Source of the DNA: Candidatus Poribacteria bacterium
GTDB taxonomy: Bacteria > Poribacteria > WGA-4E > PCPOR2b
Direction of reading: 5' to 3'
NCBI GenBank assembly: GCA_022826645.1
Contig: JAJDUM010000060.1
Coordinates: forward strand, 1-64,000
Length of the DNA stretch: 64,000 bases
The translations under genes and the position numbers were made by a program. The notes beneath the pieces were generated by a model, which was not told where the DNA came from, ran no database searches, and saw only the letters and a list, made by a program, of their open reading frames with translations. Each line of letters opens with the position of its first letter. Positions within the stretch are counted from its first letter, which is position 1. This document shows positions 62,837-64,000 of the stretch, piece by piece.

Positions 62837-63105
62837 TATGGTAAAAATTATAATTACTGATACATTTGAATAATAACCACTGGTGCTAGTTTGCAGCTGT
62901 TGATAACGTGAAACGTGATGCGTGAAACGTGAAAACTATTGGCTCTTCGGTGCCTTTAGCCCCGGAGGGGCGACATGTGCAGTCAAAGGGTAGAACCAAT
63001 GAGCTACCCTAATGAATCAATGAACGCTTTAACAATGTGGCAAAGACCCTCTCACTAAATAGCACCAAAGGTTAATATGTATACTTATTTGTATTGTTCA
63101 CCATA
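62837..63105. repeat. MITE-like element, family B copy 2
   Basis: A 269-bp near-identical copy of 4730-5049, lacking its ~51-bp extra block and showing only a few substitutions. It has the same TATGGT...ACCATA terminal inverted repeats. The two copies are 58 kb apart. Confidence 0.7.
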
Positions 63106-63280
63106 AAAAGAAGTAAATTAGCCAAAATGGGGCAGGACAATGGAGAATGTTCCCTTGAATGTTACGATATTCTTGAAAAACTTGGATAATGGTAGAAATG
63201 GGATTCATCGCAGATAGGGTAGGGGGTTAATCTGAGGAGATCAACCTGTAGCAGGTTAATTTGAGGAATGATTCGCACAT

Positions 63281-63313
63281 GACCTTGCAAAGGCAATGAA
63301 CCTTTGCAAGGTC
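63281..63313. terminator. Perfect 13-bp inverted repeat downstream of the zinc-ribbon gene
   Basis: GACCTTGCAAAGG, 7-base loop, CCTTTGCAAGGTC. It lies ~30 bp beyond the stop of the minus-strand zinc-ribbon gene. There is no U-run on either side, so its terminator role is probable, not certain. Confidence 0.45.
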
Positions 63314-63344
63314 TATTGAATTCAATTATTAACTGCACAAGTTG

Positions 63345-63587
63345 CTATTCGAGGGCTTCTTCCACTGCCTCTGGCAGGGTAACGGTGCTTGGATCCACAT
63401 CAATGGGATATTCGGTGCCATAGGCTTCAACGAGTTCGTCAAATGTTGCGTTATCTACGTTCTCTAGTTCTCCACCGGGACGATTGAGAAAAACACCTTG
63501 GCAGCCATCACAACTCATTAGATCCACATCCGATCGCTCGATCGGGAATTGTGTGAGCGGATTATTACAACTTGGACAAGGAAGCAT
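63345..63587 (-). CDS. Small TFIIB-type zinc-ribbon protein
   Basis: An 80-residue protein. It opens MLPCPSCNNPLTQFPIER with CPSC, and the second pair is MSCDGCQGVFLNRPGGELEN; together they form the zinc ribbon annotated as zf-TFIIB in many bacteria. The acidic C-terminal half is probably flexible. It follows the moeB-like gene by 62 bp on the same strand with AAAGGATC before the ATG, so joint transcription is likely. Function unknown. Confidence 0.75.
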   Translation of the reverse strand: MLPCPSCNNPLTQFPIERSDVDLMSCDGCQGVFLNRPGGELENVDNATFDELVEAYGTEYPIDVDPSTVTLPEAVEEALE

Positions 63588-63649
63588 AAATTAGATCCTT
63601 TCAAATCGAGGGTTTGCGAAGCACAAAAATGTTACTTACGCTTTATTTT

Positions 63650-64000
63650 TCAGTCGGCAGCAGTTGCAAGTGGTTCGGAATGATCCAATTCGCAAAATTC
63701 GACGTAGTCACTAATCAGTTCAGTAATCCTCGGCTCTTCTCCGCAGATTGGGCAGTTCTTATCCCGATTCACTTTCAGCTCACGAAACTTCATACTGAGT
63801 GCATCATACATTATCAAGCGACCGATGAGAGGTTCGCCAACATCGAGCAACAGTTTAACCGCTTCAGTTGCCATTACAAGACCAATTGTACCCGGGAGCA
63901 CGCCCAGGACACCAGCCTCGTTTCAGCCAGGCACCATGCCAGGCGGCGGCGGCGTTGGATACATGCACCGATAGCACGGTCCATCGTGTGGCTTGAGGAC
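63650..64000 (-). CDS. moeB: MoeB/ThiF/HesA-family adenylyltransferase, 3' part, with in-frame UGA (probable selenocysteine)
   Basis: Only the C-terminal part is in the window; the 5' end lies beyond 64000. Reading through one UGA (63923-63925), the frame gives [49 protein letters not shown], then CPICGEE. MoeB/MoeZ relatives have Cys at the UGA position (VPSCAEAGVLGV), and the CYRC and CPIC pairs bind the structural zinc. These enzymes adenylate the C-terminal glycine of a ubiquitin-like sulfur carrier (MoaD or ThiS type). Homology is continuous on both sides of the UGA with no frameshift. No rhodanese domain follows. Without recoding, the product would stop before the last ~90 residues. Confidence 0.8.
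63888..63912 (-). promoter_or_regulatory. Candidate bacterial SECIS element
   Basis: Counting the U of UGA as 1, nucleotides 14-38 of the mRNA fold as GUG, bulged U17, CCUGGG, a 6-base loop CGUGCU, CCCGGG, UAC. The apical stem is six base pairs and a GU lies in the loop. The E. coli fdhF SECIS also has a bulged U17 and a loop GU. Confidence 0.6.

Larger units (their letters stand above)
62620..63344. other. Intergenic gap with a family B element and hairpins
   Basis: A 725-bp gap. It contains the 269-bp family B element, an AACCTG(TAG)CAGGTT palindrome near 63246, and a strong 13-bp inverted repeat at 63281-63313. The remainder (62620-62836, 63106-63240) has no gene, tRNA or promoter that I can support. 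Confidence 0.5.

Noticed and set aside
63132..63194. A 20-codon ORF (MGQDNGECSLECYDILEKLG)
   Set aside because: Too short to support; no ribosome site and no neighbour logic.
63902..64000. Reading the UGA at 63923-63925 as a simple stop, making the downstream part a separate gene or pseudogene
   Set aside because: Homology is continuous across it in one frame, the codon replaces a conserved Cys, and a SECIS-like hairpin follows. A sequencing error remains possible.

Overview
The window looks like a chromosomal piece of an uncultured Candidatus Poribacteria-like bacterium (sponge symbiont or marine lineage). This rests on gene style, not on a marker gene: a secreted leucine-rich-repeat/dockerin protein ending in a 'YPNPFNPETWIPY' FlgD-like tail, many LamG proteins, several PhyH dioxygenases, five paralogous ~640-residue membrane proteins, and dispersed palindromes and MITE-like elements. 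No rRNA, tRNA, CRISPR array or prophage was seen.

Layout. 1-11.7 kb: a secreted metalloprotease-like adhesin (cut by the window start), a glycosidase-like protein, an ABC exporter with an unusual N-terminal domain, and small-molecule enzymes (Ldh2-type dehydrogenase, PfkB sugar kinase, nitroreductase, aldo/keto reductase). 12-20 kb: housekeeping genes (degenerate LytM/coiled-coil protein, gatB, rlmN, an APH-fold kinase, a VOC protein), then a WGR protein and queE. The queE gene is interrupted exactly inside its radical-SAM CxxxCxxC motif by a 332-residue LAGLIDADG intein. 20.0-20.8 kb: a stand-alone colicin-E5-like RNase domain and a probable immunity protein. 20.8-31.4 kb: a catabolic-looking run (amidohydrolase, glycoside-hydrolase-like protein, serine hydrolase, methyltransferase, SDR, MDR, class IV aminotransferase) broken by an orphan IS605-type tnpB.

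31.4-44 kb, mostly minus strand: three of the five large membrane proteins, a divergent enolase-superfamily protein, a 2OG-Fe(II) oxygenase, a formylglycine-generating-enzyme-like lipoprotein, a PhyH dioxygenase and an internally duplicated PpiC-type foldase. 44-52.6 kb: one LamG gene on the minus strand, then seven tandem plus-strand LamG paralogues, several separated by copies of the same GC-rich hairpin. 52.6-64 kb: an MFS transporter, a DUF5990-like protein, two more membrane-protein paralogues each next to a PhyH gene, a BMP-family binding protein, uppP, a zinc-ribbon protein, and a partial moeB cut by the window end.

The two strongest observations are the intein in the QueE catalytic cluster motif, and an in-frame UGA in moeB at the position of a conserved cysteine. 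That UGA is followed by a hairpin with a bulged U at position 17, as in the E. coli fdhF SECIS, which makes a selenocysteine MoeB likely. Two families of short terminal-inverted-repeat elements (three copies of one, two of the other) lie in the larger intergenic gaps.
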